The position numbers were made by a program, and so were the translations under genes. A stretch of DNA of 64,000 bases from an uncultured Succinivibrionaceae bacterium (GTDB lineage: Bacteria > Pseudomonadota > Gammaproteobacteria > Enterobacterales > Succinivibrionaceae): contig CALXOV010000035.1 of NCBI GenBank assembly GCA_944390105.1, positions 1-64,000 of the forward strand, written 5' to 3'. Below the pieces are notes generated by a model. It searched no databases. It was not told where the DNA came from and worked only from the letters and a program-made list of their open reading frames with translations. Below, one piece after another: positions 1 through 9,431 of the stretch (position 1 is the stretch's first letter; each line of letters begins with the position of its first letter).

Positions 1-347
1 CGTAGGTGCGGCATTTTAGTGTTGATATAATCTGTTGATTTATAAAAATTTTAAGTTCCGATGAGGTACTTTCAAGCTCTGTGCGCGCTTATTAAAATTG
101 CTACTTTTACTCCTTTCATGAAAAAAAAAAAGTCAATATAATATTTATTAATAACAAACGCGATATTTTTATACGCTCAATCTCTTTAAATTTAACTATT
201 TTTTATACTGATATAATGTTTACTAAAAATTATTATTGATCTGCGCCTTTGTGCTCCTTTCAGCAAAAAAAATGCGATCTCGCTCGCACTTACTGCACAA
301 AAATTGCGCAGCACTAAAATTTACCATCCGCTCCACAAGCGTCCATC

Positions 348-397
348 TGCACCAACAAACAGCACAATATACAATCATTGATTGCTATTTTGGTGCA
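348..397. promoter_or_regulatory. Pair of NtrC-like enhancer sites upstream of glnA
   Basis: Two 17-bp sites resemble the NtrC consensus TGCACY-A-N3-TGGTGCA. Site 1 (348-364) has a perfect left half TGCACCA and ends in GCA. Site 2 (381-397) has a perfect right half TGGTGCA preceded by CTA. Their centres are 33 bp apart, about three helical turns, as in the enterobacterial glnA enhancer. A third isolated half-site TGCACCA lies at 511-517. No sigma-54 box with correct GG-N10-GC spacing was found between the sites and glnA, so function is inferred only. Confidence 0.4.
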
Positions 398-494
398 TGC
401 TTTAAAAATTAATTTTCCTATATTTATAAAATATTATAAATCGATATAAATTATTTATATAATATAAAAATTATTAAAATAATTTATTTAGTGA

Positions 495-523
495 TTGAAA
501 CGAATTTCAATGCACCATAATAC
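495..523 (+). promoter_or_regulatory. Candidate glnA promoter region
   Basis: A TTGAAA element at 495-500 is followed by CATAAT at 516-521 (15-bp spacing) or TAATAC at 518-523 (17 bp). TTGAAA is also the left arm of a perfect inverted repeat with TTTCAA at 505-510. The match to a sigma-70 promoter is only moderate. Downstream, ATGGGG (541-546) and CCCCAT (554-559) can form a hairpin in the leader. Confidence 0.3.
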
Positions 524-623
524 ACAATAACTGAACTGTAATGGGGAATTTTGCCCCATAGTGCAGAGCTGCGGTGACTTTTGCATAAGATGTGCGCATT
601 CCAACTTGAGGAGATTTTTTGTC

Positions 624-2033
624 ATGGATACTGCAGCCATTTTTGATCTGATTAAACAGCAGCAATTGGTATTTGCCGATCTGCGCTTTACCGATACTCG
701 TGGCAAGGAAATGCACATTTCCCTGCCAATTGAAGCAATCGATGAAGACTTTTTCAGTCAAGGCAAAATGTTCGACGGTTCGTCCATCGCCGGATGGAAG
801 GGCATTGATAAGTCTGACATGATCTTAATGCCAGATTTAAGCACCTGCTTTGTCGATCCGTTCTACGCCGATCCTACCTTAGTCATCCGCTGCGATATTT
901 TAGACCCGCAGACCTTAACCGGCTATGACCGCGATCCGCGTTCAATTGCCAAGCGCGCGGAAAATTACCTGCGTTCTACCGGTGTGGGCGATGATGCCTG
1001 CTTTGGTCCGGAGCCCGAGTTCTTCTTGTTTGATGACGTGCGCTTTAAGACTTCGATGCACGGCTCGTGCTGCTTTATTGATGATGTTGAAAGCGCGTGG
1101 AACTCCGATAAGGAATATCCTGACGGCAATAAGGGTCATCGGCCGCAGGTCAAAGGCGGATATTTCCCGGTACCGCCGGTCGATTCTTCACAAGATCTGC
1201 GCTCTTACATGTGCAAGACCATGAAGCAGCTCGGACTCGTGATTGAAGCTCATCACCACGAAGTTGCCACCTCAGGGCAAAATGAAATTGCTACGCGCTT
1301 TAATACTCTGACTAAGAAGGCCGATGAAGTTCTCATCTACAAATATGTAGTGCAGAACTGCGCTGCTAAGGTCGGCAAGACCGCAACCTTTATGCCCAAG
1401 CCGTTGGCCGGCGATAACGGCTCGGGCATGCACTGTCATCAGTCCATCTCCAAGGACGGACATAATATCTTTGCCGGCAACATGTACGGTGGTTTGTCAC
1501 AGGAAGCTTTATGGTACATCGGCGGCATCATTAAGCACGCTAAAGCTTTAAATGCCTTCACCAATCCGTCTACTAATTCCTACAAGCGCTTAGTGCCGGG
1601 CTTTGAGGCTCCGGTAATGCTGGCTTACTCTGCCGCTAACCGTTCTGCCTCAATTCGTATTCCGCATGCGCAGAACCCTAAGACTACCCATATTGAAGTA
1701 CGCTTCCCAGACTGCATGGCCAACCCTTATCTGGCTTTCGCTGCCATGCTGATGGCGGGTCTTGACGGCATTCTCAATAAGATTGAGCCGGGCGATCCGT
1801 TAGATAAAAACCTCTACGATCTGCCGCCAGAGGAAGCTGCCATGGTGCCGCAAGTGTGCGGTTCGCTGCACGAGGCCCTGCAGGCGCTCAAGGAAGATCA
1901 TGAATTCCTCACCAAGGGCGGTGTGTTCTCGGAGGACTTCATTGATGCCTTCATTACCTTAAAGCTTGAAGAGGCCGCCCATGTGCAGTTAACGCCGCAC
2001 CCGGCTGAATTTGAGCTCTATTACTCACTGTAA
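624..2033 (+). CDS. glnA: Glutamine synthetase, type I
   Basis: ATP-dependent condensation of glutamate and ammonia to glutamine; a cytoplasmic dodecamer. The product is 469 aa, the standard GSI-beta length. The N-terminal [13 protein letters not shown] segment (residues 49-61), the metal-ligand run [10 protein letters not shown] (E130, E132), the ATP/ammonia-region NRSASIRIP and the adenylylation-loop sequence NLYDLPPEE (Tyr near 397) are all present, so GlnE-type adenylylation is likely. The ATG at 624 is chosen because GAGGAG lies at 608-613 and the protein then starts like its homologues; an in-frame ATG at 561 would add 21 unconserved residues. First gene of a glnA-gltB-gltD ammonia-assimilation cluster. 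Confidence 0.97.
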   Translation: MDTAAIFDLIKQQQLVFADLRFTDTRGKEMHISLPIEAIDEDFFSQGKMFDGSSIAGWKGIDKSDMILMPDLSTCFVDPFYADPTLVIRCDILDPQTLTGYDRDPRSIAKRAENYLRSTGVGDDACFGPEPEFFLFDDVRFKTSMHGSCCFIDDVESAWNSDKEYPDGNKGHRPQVKGGYFPVPPVDSSQDLRSYMCKTMKQLGLVIEAHHHEVATSGQNEIATRFNTLTKKADEVLIYKYVVQNCAAKVGKTATFMPKPLAGDNGSGMHCHQSISKDGHNIFAGNMYGGLSQEALWYIGGIIKHAKALNAFTNPSTNSYKRLVPGFEAPVMLAYSAANRSASIRIPHAQNPKTTHIEVRFPDCMANPYLAFAAMLMAGLDGILNKIEPGDPLDKNLYDLPPEEAAMVPQVCGSLHEALQALKEDHEFLTKGGVFSEDFIDAFITLKLEEAAHVQLTPHPAEFELYYSL

Positions 2034-2049
2034 TTACATGCAGTTAACG

Positions 2050-2071
2050 GCCGGAGCGGAGCAGCTCCGGC
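2050..2071 (+). other. Intercistronic hairpin between glnA and gltB
   Basis: A perfect 8-bp GC-rich stem (GCCGGAGC / GCTCCGGC) with a 6-nt loop lies in the 62-bp glnA-gltB gap. No T-run follows, so it is more likely a processing or partial-readthrough hairpin setting different glnA and gltBD levels than a full terminator. Confidence 0.45.
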
Positions 2072-2095
2072 TGTAGTAGTTAAGGACAGGTTTTT

Positions 2096-5000
2096 ATGCA
2101 AGCACAAGGTTTATATGATCCGCTTTCGGAGCATGATGCCTGCGGCGTTGGTTTTATTGCCGACATCAAAGGGCGCCGCAGCCACGCCATCATTAACTCG
2201 GGTCTTAAGATCTTAACGAATTTAACTCACCGCGGTGCGGTAGGAGCCGATCCGCTGCAAGGCGACGGAGCCGGCATCTTAATTCAAATTCCAGATGAGC
2301 TCTATCGCGACGATCTGCAGAGCACACAGCATCTGACCCTGCCCCCACCGGGAGAATACGGCGTTGGCATGGTGTTCCTGCCTCAAGAGCAGGCCTCACG
2401 GCATGCCTGCACTGAAGAAATTGAACGCGCAATTGCTGCCGAAGGACAAATTCTGCTGGGATGGCGCGATGTGCCGCTCGATGAAAGTATGCCGATGTCA
2501 CCTGCTGTACGCGCCAAAGAACCGGTGATCCGCCAAGTCTTTATCGGCCACAGCCCCGACATCTTGGTCACCGATGCTTTTGAGCGCAAGCTCTATCTCA
2601 TCCGCAAGCGCTGTTCCATTGCCATTCAAGAGCTCAAGCTGCAGCATTGCACTGAATTTTATATTCCATCCTGCTCGGCGCGCACCGTAGTGTATAAGGG
2701 ACAGCTGCTGGCAAGTCAGGTCGGCGTATACTACAAGGATTTAGCTGACAGCCGCTGCACTTCAGCCTTAGCCGTCGTACATCAGCGTTTTTCTACCAAC
2801 ACCTTCCCGCAGTGGTCGCTTGCTCATCCGTTCCGCATGATTGCGCACAATGGTGAAATCAATACCCTGCGTGGCAACTTCAACTGGATCCGCGCGCGGC
2901 AAAAGCACATTTCCTCGCCGCTGTTTGGCGATGATTTAGCTAAATTATGGCCGCTTATCTTCTTAGGCCAATCTGATTCTGCTTCGCTGGACAATGCCTT
3001 TGAGCTTTTAACCATGTCCGGCTACTCACTTGCGCAAGCGGCAATGCTGCTCATCCCTGAGGCTTGGGAGCGTAATTCCTTAATGGATCCTAAACTCAAG
3101 GCCTTCTACGAATATCATGCCGCCATGATGGAGCCGTGGGACGGTCCTGCTGCCGTAGTATTCACCGACGGTCGACAGCTTGGCGCGGCACTGGATAGAA
3201 ACGGTCTACGTCCGGCCCGTTACCTGCTTACCGATGACGATAAAATCATCCTCGCCTCTGAAAGCGGTACCCTGCCGGTATCTGAAGCCCATATTACGCG
3301 CAAGTGGCGCTTAGAACCCGGGCGCATGCTGCTCATTGACCTTGAGCAAGGACGCATTATTGATGATCATGAACTCAAGACCACTTTATCCACCCTGCGG
3401 CCATATCAGGAATGGGTGGATAAGCTGCGCTTCCGCCTTGAGGACATTCCTCCGGCGGCAAAAACAACCATTGAACAGCCATCCCTGAACTTAGATGCCA
3501 CCCTTAAAGTTTTCGGCTATACCCGCGAGGACATCAACCGCGTGATTAAGCCGATGGCACAGCAGGGTAGCGAAGACATCATGTCGATGGGCAACGATGC
3601 GCCGCTTGCCGTCCTATCGACCCGCCCGCGTCTGATTTACGATTATTTCCGGCAGTTGTTTGCCCAAGTAACCAATCCACCGATTGATCCAATTCGCGAA
3701 AAGCTGGTCACTTCGCTAGTCTCCTTTATCGGTCCGCGTCCGAACCTGCTTGACATCATGGCCAGCAATCCGCCGGTACGCTTAGAAGTTGAGCAGCCGA
3801 TCCTCACCTGCGCAGACATGGATAAAATTCGCGCTATTGATGCCGCGTCTGCGCACAAATTCAAGTCACGCGAACTTGACATCACCTATCCCTTAAGTTG
3901 GGGCCCAGACGGTATTGAAGCGCGTTTGGCCAGTCTCAAAGCCGCAGCCATTGATGCCATTAAATCCGGTGTTAACATCCTTATTATTACCGACCGTAAA
4001 GTCAGCCGCGAGCGTGTAGCAATTCCTGCACTTTTGGCCACTTCCGCCATTCATCAATGCTTGGTGGAAAACGGCCTGCGAACATCCTCAGGTCTCGTGG
4101 TCGAAACAGGCTCGGCGCGCAGCGTTCATCATTTTGCCCTGCTCTCCGGCTACGGCGCTGAGGGGATCTGCCCGTATGCTGCGCTACAAGCAGTCGCGGC
4201 ACTAGCTCCCGATGCCATAACGGCGGAAAAATATCAGCGCAACTATATTCAGGCTGTAGGCAAAGGCCTTAATAAGATCATGGCCAAGATGGGCATCTGT
4301 ACCTATATGTCCTACATCGGCGCCCAGATCTTTGAAGCTGTGGGCTTAAGTTCCGCCTTTATTGAGCGCTACTTCACCAATACGCCCAGCCCAATTGAAG
4401 GATTAGGACTGTTTGATATTGCCCGTGAAGCAGTAGCCATGCATCAGGCAGCGTTTGCCCCCAATACAGCGCCGCTCAGCACTCTGCCCTCAGGAGGAGA
4501 TTTAAATGAGCGCGAAGATGGCGAAGCCCATGCGTGGACGCCCGATGCGGTCATGCATCTACAGCGGGCGGTACGGCATCAGGATTTTGCTGAATTTGAA
4601 AAATACAGCAACATCATTAACGACCGGCAGAGCCGTTTGATGACGCTGCGCGGACTGTTCTCCTTTAAACCAGGAGTCGCAGTGCCGCTTGAAGAAGTGG
4701 AAAGCGAAGAGGAGATTGTAAAGCGCTTCTCCACAGCAGCCATGTCCTTAGGATCCATCTCCGCAGAAGCGCACTGCACCTTAGCTTTGGCGATGAATCG
4801 CTTGGGCGGCATGTCCAACAGCGGTGAGGGCGGTGAAGACCCGCGCCGTGCCGTCCCCATCACCAAGGACTGCACGTTAAAAGACATCCTTGGGGACAAT
4901 GCGGTAGTGCCGCTTAATATTAAGGCCGGCGATAGTCTGCGCTCGCGCATCAAGCAGGTGGCATCCGGACGCTTTGGCGTCAATGCTCCATATTTAGTCA

Positions 5001-6691
5001 GCGCAGATGTGATTCAGATTAAGATGGCACAGGGAGCCAAGCCCGGAGAAGGAGGACAGCTCCCGGGGCACAAGGTATCGCCCTACATCGGTTATCTGCG
5101 TCACTCACTGCCGGGCGTTGGATTGATTTCGCCACCGCCGCATCATGACATTTACTCAATTGAAGATTTAGCGCAGTTAATTTACGACCTAAAGCGCGTC
5201 AATCCGCAAGCTTTAGTGTCCGTTAAATTAGTCGCGCAGCATGGCATCGGCACCGTAGCAGCTGGCGTTGCCAAATGCAAAGCCGATCATATTGTGATCT
5301 CCGGCCATGACGGAGGCACCGGCGCCGCCCCCATCAACTCGGTCAAGCATACTGGCTCGGCTTGGGAAATTGGGCTGAGCGAAGTACAGCAAACTTTAAC
5401 CTTAAATCAGTTACGAAGCCGCGTGCGTCTGCAGGTTGATGGTCAACTCAAAACCGGCCGCGATGTGGTCATCGGTGCCATCTTAGGCGCCGACGAATTC
5501 GGCTTTGGCACGGCGCCTTTGGTCGCCCTAGGCTGCCTATTAATGCGCAAGTGCCAAAAGAATACCTGCCCCGCAGGCATCGCCACACAAGACCCACAGC
5601 TGCGTGCTCATTTTGCCGGCAAGCCTGAGCATGTCACCACTTTCTTCCATTTCATTGCCCGTGAAGTGCGCGCCATCATGGCCATGCTCGGCGTACGGCG
5701 CTTTAATGACTTAATCGGCCACACTGAATATTTAAATCAGGATACGCTTACCCCCTTTGTCAAAGCACAGCAATTATCCTTAACCCGCATTTTGTTCAAG
5801 GAGCCTTCCACCGAGTCCACCTATCAGACCAAGACGCAGGAACACGCGATTGCCGCAAGTTTTGACTACCGTTACGTCCAAGAGGTCGAAGCTGCACTGC
5901 AGGCAGGTAAGAGCTTGTCGCTTGATACTGAGGTACACAATACCGACCGTGCGATTGGCGCATATCTGTCAGGCCTCATTGCCAAATCTGGCAAGGAGCT
6001 TGCTGACGATACCATTACGCTTAAACTGCACGGCACCGCAGGCCAAAGTTGCGGCGCTTTTTTGATGCAGGGTATGACCTTAAGCTTACGGGGTGAGGCC
6101 AATGACTACGTAGGCAAAGGGCTGTCAGGCGGCATTATTGTCATTGCGCCGAGCGCTGACTTTAAGCCCCGCACTGAAGCTAACATCATTGCCGGGAATA
6201 CCTGTCTGTACGGCGCCATCAGCGGGCAAGCTTATATCAACGGCATATGCGGCGAGCGCTTTGCCGTACGCAATTCAGGCGCCAGCGCGGTTGCCGAAGG
6301 CGTAGGCGATCATGGCTGTGAATATATGACCGGCGGCACCGTGATAATTTTAGGCCCGGTTGGACGCAACTTTGCCGCAGGCATGTCAGGCGGTGTCGCT
6401 TACGTATACGATCCGGAAGATAAACTGAACGCGCATTTAGCCGACGGGCACTTTATCGTATCCAAGGTCACTCCCGCGGCTGCGGCTCAGCACAGTCAGC
6501 CGCTACATTTAGGCAAGAGCGATGAGGACTTGATCCGTCAGCTGCTGAGCGTGCATGCCGCCCGTACTGGCAGCAAGCTGGCTACTGATATCTTGGAGCA
6601 TTGGGAGAGCGCACTGCCGCGCTTTACCAAGGTCTTCCCGCAGGAATACTGTCAGGCCCTACAGCAGCAGTCTGCACACAAGGAGGCATAA
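2096..6691 (+). CDS. gltB: Glutamate synthase (NADPH), large subunit
   Basis: Transfers the glutamine amide to 2-oxoglutarate, giving two glutamates; works with GltD. 1531 aa, full length. The glutaminase nucleophile is Cys16 (context EHDACGVGF), implying a 15-residue propeptide that must be removed. Class II glutamine amidotransferase domain occupies roughly residues 16-420, the central domain to about 780, the FMN synthase barrel to about 1240 (motif GGQLPGHKVSPYIG) with the 3Fe-4S cysteines in CQKNTCPAGIATQ near residue 1155, then the C-terminal beta-helix GXGXG-type domain. A purine-rich AAGGACAGG precedes the ATG. Two bases separate its stop from gltD, so the two are translationally linked. 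Confidence 0.97.
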   Translation: MQAQGLYDPLSEHDACGVGFIADIKGRRSHAIINSGLKILTNLTHRGAVGADPLQGDGAGILIQIPDELYRDDLQSTQHLTLPPPGEYGVGMVFLPQEQASRHACTEEIERAIAAEGQILLGWRDVPLDESMPMSPAVRAKEPVIRQVFIGHSPDILVTDAFERKLYLIRKRCSIAIQELKLQHCTEFYIPSCSARTVVYKGQLLASQVGVYYKDLADSRCTSALAVVHQRFSTNTFPQWSLAHPFRMIAHNGEINTLRGNFNWIRARQKHISSPLFGDDLAKLWPLIFLGQSDSASLDNAFELLTMSGYSLAQAAMLLIPEAWERNSLMDPKLKAFYEYHAAMMEPWDGPAAVVFTDGRQLGAALDRNGLRPARYLLTDDDKIILASESGTLPVSEAHITRKWRLEPGRMLLIDLEQGRIIDDHELKTTLSTLRPYQEWVDKLRFRLEDIPPAAKTTIEQPSLNLDATLKVFGYTREDINRVIKPMAQQGSEDIMSMGNDAPLAVLSTRPRLIYDYFRQLFAQVTNPPIDPIREKLVTSLVSFIGPRPNLLDIMASNPPVRLEVEQPILTCADMDKIRAIDAASAHKFKSRELDITYPLSWGPDGIEARLASLKAAAIDAIKSGVNILIITDRKVSRERVAIPALLATSAIHQCLVENGLRTSSGLVVETGSARSVHHFALLSGYGAEGICPYAALQAVAALAPDAITAEKYQRNYIQAVGKGLNKIMAKMGICTYMSYIGAQIFEAVGLSSAFIERYFTNTPSPIEGLGLFDIAREAVAMHQAAFAPNTAPLSTLPSGGDLNEREDGEAHAWTPDAVMHLQRAVRHQDFAEFEKYSNIINDRQSRLMTLRGLFSFKPGVAVPLEEVESEEEIVKRFSTAAMSLGSISAEAHCTLALAMNRLGGMSNSGEGGEDPRRAVPITKDCTLKDILGDNAVVPLNIKAGDSLRSRIKQVASGRFGVNAPYLVSADVIQIKMAQGAKPGEGGQLPGHKVSPYIGYLRHSLPGVGLISPPPHHDIYSIEDLAQLIYDLKRVNPQALVSVKLVAQHGIGTVAAGVAKCKADHIVISGHDGGTGAAPINSVKHTGSAWEIGLSEVQQTLTLNQLRSRVRLQVDGQLKTGRDVVIGAILGADEFGFGTAPLVALGCLLMRKCQKNTCPAGIATQDPQLRAHFAGKPEHVTTFFHFIAREVRAIMAMLGVRRFNDLIGHTEYLNQDTLTPFVKAQQLSLTRILFKEPSTESTYQTKTQEHAIAASFDYRYVQEVEAALQAGKSLSLDTEVHNTDRAIGAYLSGLIAKSGKELADDTITLKLHGTAGQSCGAFLMQGMTLSLRGEANDYVGKGLSGGIIVIAPSADFKPRTEANIIAGNTCLYGAISGQAYINGICGERFAVRNSGASAVAEGVGDHGCEYMTGGTVIILGPVGRNFAAGMSGGVAYVYDPEDKLNAHLADGHFIVSKVTPAAAAQHSQPLHLGKSDEDLIRQLLSVHAARTGSKLATDILEHWESALPRFTKVFPQEYCQALQQQSAHKEA

Positions 6692-6693
6692 TC

Positions 6694-8142
6694 ATGGGCT
6701 TTGCACGTGGATTTTTAGAAATTGCGCGCCAAGATCCGGCGCATGAACCGGTTGCAGTGCGTATCCGCCACTTCAATGAGTTCATTTCCACCTTCAGCGA
6801 CGACACCGCTGTACAGCAGGCCGGACGTTGCATGGACTGCGGCATTCCATTCTGCTCCCATGCCTGTCCTCTGCACAATGTGATGCCGGAAATTAATCAA
6901 GCCGTCTGTGAAGGCGATTTTGCCCGCGGCTATGCGCTGCTGGCTGCAAGCAATAATTTCCCCGAGATCACCGGACGCATCTGTCCTGCTTTGTGCGAGG
7001 AAGGCTGTACTTTAAGTCTTACCGATAAAGCAGTCAGTATTAAGGCCATTGAGCGCAAACTTGCCGACTGGGCCTTTGACCACGGTCTCATTCAAGCCAA
7101 GACCGCCGCGGCCGCAAGCGGCAAGCGCGTCGCTATTGTCGGCTCAGGCCCTGCGGCTTTAGCCTGTGCACAGGAGCTGACCCGTCTTGGCCATCAGGTC
7201 ACTGTATTTGAGAAAAACGATAAGGCAGGCGGCCTGCTGCGCTACGGCATCCCTGACTTTAAGCTCTCCAAGACCTTAATTGACCGGCGTATCCGGCAGC
7301 TGGAGCGCGAGGGGGTAGAATTTCGCCTCAACACCTTAGTGGGAGGCCGTGAGCTGGAGCCGGGAGTGTGCTGCACAGGCAAGCTACAGGTCAATGCCGA
7401 TGAGCTGGTACAAAATTACGCTGCAGTCGTGCTATGCCCCGGCTCCGAGGTGCCGCGTGACTTAAAGCTGCCCGGACGGCAGCTGAGCGGCATTTACTTT
7501 GCCCTTGATTTTTTAATCGCGCAGAATCGGGAAAATGACGGTGCAGCGCCCAATCCGCTTGAGGTTAAAGGCAAGCAGGTGGTGGTCATCGGCGGCGGAG
7601 AAACCGCGTCGGACTGCATCGGCACCGCAATTCGCAAGGGCGCGGTGCAGGTGACGCAGCTTGACTATCACGAAAAACTCCCCGCTACAGTCGATGCAGT
7701 GGATTATTTTCCTTACTGGCAGCCCAAACTGCGCACCTCAACCTCACAGCAAGAAGGCTGCACCCGTCGCTTTGCCTGCAGCACCACACGTTTTACCGGC
7801 AAAGGGCAAGTAAACGGCGTTGATACGGTACAGGTCAAATGGGGACCCCAGCGCAAGATCACGCCGCTTGATGGCACTGCCGATCACATCGCCGCTGATA
7901 TTGTGCTGATTGCCATGGGCTATGCCCACCCCAGCGCAGCCTTGGTCAAGGCCTTTGGGCTTGACTGCGACGGGCGCGGCAATATCGCGGCCCCGCTGAC
8001 CGGTCCGCGGGCTTTTTATACCTCGCGCCAGAAAGTCTTTGCCGCCGGCGATGGGCGCAAGGGCCAGTCGTTAGTAGTCTATGCCTTAGCTGAAGGACGG
8101 CAGTGCGCGCTGCAGGTAGATGCCTATCTGCGCTCCCTTTAA
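6694..8142 (+). CDS. gltD: Glutamate synthase, small subunit
   Basis: Supplies electrons from NADPH through FAD and 4Fe-4S clusters to GltB. 482 aa. The N-terminal cysteine clusters (CMDCGIPFC and CPALCEEGC) are intact, followed by a FAD Rossmann motif VAIVGSGPAALACAQEL (about residues 146-162) and an NADP motif VVVIGGGETASDC (about 297-309). The ATG at 6694 has AGGAGG at 6681-6686 overlapping the end of gltB; an upstream in-frame ATG at 6601 lies within gltB and is rejected. Followed by a strong terminator. Confidence 0.96.
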   Translation: MGFARGFLEIARQDPAHEPVAVRIRHFNEFISTFSDDTAVQQAGRCMDCGIPFCSHACPLHNVMPEINQAVCEGDFARGYALLAASNNFPEITGRICPALCEEGCTLSLTDKAVSIKAIERKLADWAFDHGLIQAKTAAAASGKRVAIVGSGPAALACAQELTRLGHQVTVFEKNDKAGGLLRYGIPDFKLSKTLIDRRIRQLEREGVEFRLNTLVGGRELEPGVCCTGKLQVNADELVQNYAAVVLCPGSEVPRDLKLPGRQLSGIYFALDFLIAQNRENDGAAPNPLEVKGKQVVVIGGGETASDCIGTAIRKGAVQVTQLDYHEKLPATVDAVDYFPYWQPKLRTSTSQQEGCTRRFACSTTRFTGKGQVNGVDTVQVKWGPQRKITPLDGTADHIAADIVLIAMGYAHPSAALVKAFGLDCDGRGNIAAPLTGPRAFYTSRQKVFAAGDGRKGQSLVVYALAEGRQCALQVDAYLRSL

Positions 8143-8175
8143 GCTTGATGCACATTAATTAAAAACCTGTCGTAA

Positions 8176-8206
8176 GCTCGGTATTGCTCCAATACCGGGC
8201 TTTTTT
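8176..8206 (+). terminator. Rho-independent terminator of gltBD
   Basis: GCTCGGTATTG and CAATACCGGGC form an 11-bp stem (one G-T pair) around a short loop, directly followed by TTTTTT. Confidence 0.9.
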
Positions 8207-8264
8207 GTGCGTACAGAAACAGCTTAAGGCCCAAAATCCTTAACTTGGGCACAATGTTGATTAT

Positions 8265-8286
8265 CTCTTTGAGATAAAGAGTTTTT
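8265..8286 (+). terminator. Second, AT-rich terminator-like hairpin
   Basis: CTCTTT-GAGAT-AAAGAG followed by TTTTTAT. The same bases also give the alternative palindrome TTATCTC-TTT-GAGATAA (8261-8277), so this may instead be an operator for the tRNA promoter downstream. Weak stem, modest confidence. Confidence 0.4.
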
Positions 8287-8342
8287 ATGAGTTCACGCGA
8301 TGTTTTGCGCTAGCGTTGTTGCCTTTTTATCATTAAAAGCGC

Positions 8343-8371
8343 TTGCAAAGCGTGCGCCCTTTTCTTACAAT
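8343..8371 (+). promoter_or_regulatory. tRNA-Gly promoter
   Basis: TTGCAA (8343-8348) and TACAAT (8366-8371) with exactly 17 bp between them, followed by a GC-rich discriminator GAGCGCG, as is usual for stringently controlled stable-RNA promoters. The tRNA starts 19 bases after the -10 element. Confidence 0.75.
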
Positions 8372-8389
8372 GAGCGCGTTTTCTGTAGC

Positions 8390-8463
8390 GCGAGTGTAGT
8401 TCAATGGTAGAACTGCAGCTTCCCAAGCTGTTAACGCGGGTTCGATTCCCGTCACTCGCTCCA
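8390..8463 (+). tRNA. glyU: tRNA-Gly (anticodon CCC)
   Basis: 74 nt including an encoded CCA. Acceptor stem GCGAGTG pairs with CACTCGC (8453-8459), discriminator T. D-arm has GTTCAATGGTAGAAC, the anticodon stem GCAGC/GCTGT encloses loop TTCCCAA giving anticodon CCC, and the T-loop is TTCGATT. It closely resembles E. coli glyU. It reads rightwards as a single tRNA gene. Confidence 0.95.
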
Positions 8464-8570
8464 AGCTTTTGCCTGCACTGTACCCCCTCGGTTTTCTCAA
8501 CACAGCGCTTTACTCTTCTGCTTCTCTGCCGCATACTGCCTTAGCGGTAAAGTATCTCGGAGAGAAAACT

Positions 8571-9413
8571 ATGCCAAAACTTGCATGGACACAGCTGTCT
8601 ACGCGTGAGCTTAGTAATTATCTTTTATCCTATCTCTACGCCGAAGCGCACGGTGCCAAGTTGCCCTTGGCCGCTACGGAAGCCTTACTGTCAGGAGCAC
8701 CACTCCCCCCTGCCATTGCAGCTTTAGATGATACCGCCCGTGCCCAACAGATCCGGGCATGGGAAAATCTGCGCCCCGCCGGGCCTGTAAGCGCGGATTT
8801 TATTGCTGCTGAAGCCGCCTACGCTGCCCGCTGCCGCCCGGCGCTAATTGAACCCGCTGCGCTACCTGACTTTCAGGGCTTTAAACTCTATCGTGGCGAT
8901 ATTACCTGCATGCACTGCGATGCCATAGTCAATGCCGCCAATGCAGCGATGTTAGGCTGCTTTATCCCCGGTCACCACTGCATTGATAACTGTATTCACA
9001 GCGCCGCAGGGGTGCGACTGCGCCTTACCTGCGCGGCAAAGATGCAACGTTTGGGACGGCAGGCATATACCGCTGAAGTCATCGTGACCCCCGGCTTTAA
9101 CCTGCCCTGCCATTATGTTTTGCATGTAACCGGGCCGATCGTTGCCGGCACCGTCAGTGCTGACGATATAGAAAAGCTCAGTGCCTGCTATCGCAACTGT
9201 CTGATGCAAGCGCTTGCGCTTGAACTGCACACCCTTACTTTCTGCTGTATCTCTACCGGGGTATTTGCCTTCCCTCCAGCTAAAGCTGCGCACATTGCCG
9301 TAACCACCTGCCGCAAAATGCAGTCAACGCTCAGCGCCCATGCGTTAACGCCCATTTTCTGCGTTTTTGACGAAACGCAGCAAAAACTGTATCAACACGA
9401 ACTTAGTTTATAG
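8571..9413 (+). CDS. Zn-type macrodomain protein-ADP-ribose hydrolase
   Basis: 280 aa. An N-terminal helical region of about 95 residues precedes a macrodomain with the ADP-ribose-binding run DAIVNAANAAMLGCF (about residues 117-131) and, immediately after, the Cys/His-rich IPGHHCIDNCIH motif that marks the zinc-containing macrodomain subfamily; GVFAFPPAKAAHIA forms the second binding loop. Relatives remove ADP-ribose from serine/aspartate or from lipoyl-carrier proteins beside SirTM; no sirtuin or lipoyl-carrier gene is adjacent here, so the substrate is open. ATG 8571 is chosen because GGAGAG precedes it; the frame runs open upstream to 8469 but through the tRNA flank. Likely co-transcribed with the M20 gene 18 bp downstream. 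Confidence 0.85.
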   Translation: MPKLAWTQLSTRELSNYLLSYLYAEAHGAKLPLAATEALLSGAPLPPAIAALDDTARAQQIRAWENLRPAGPVSADFIAAEAAYAARCRPALIEPAALPDFQGFKLYRGDITCMHCDAIVNAANAAMLGCFIPGHHCIDNCIHSAAGVRLRLTCAAKMQRLGRQAYTAEVIVTPGFNLPCHYVLHVTGPIVAGTVSADDIEKLSACYRNCLMQALALELHTLTFCCISTGVFAFPPAKAAHIAVTTCRKMQSTLSAHALTPIFCVFDETQQKLYQHELSL

Positions 9414-9431
9414 ATTTTAAGAAGAAAGCTT

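Larger units (their letters stand above)
1..560. other. AT-rich non-coding region upstream of glnA
   Basis: No convincing gene is visible on either strand. The stretch is much richer in A and T than the rest of the window, with A and T tracts (for example an A-run near 120-131 and alternating AT near 420-480). It carries the candidate NtrC-type sites and the glnA promoter region described separately. An intrinsically curved, regulator-rich promoter region is the simplest reading; the gene to its left lies outside the window. Confidence 0.5.

Noticed and set aside
542-556. TGGGGAATTTTGCCC as a sigma-54 promoter for glnA
   Set aside because: Only 8 bases separate GG from GC; sigma-54 promoters need 10. 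The element fits a simple hairpin (ATGGGG/CCCCAT) better.
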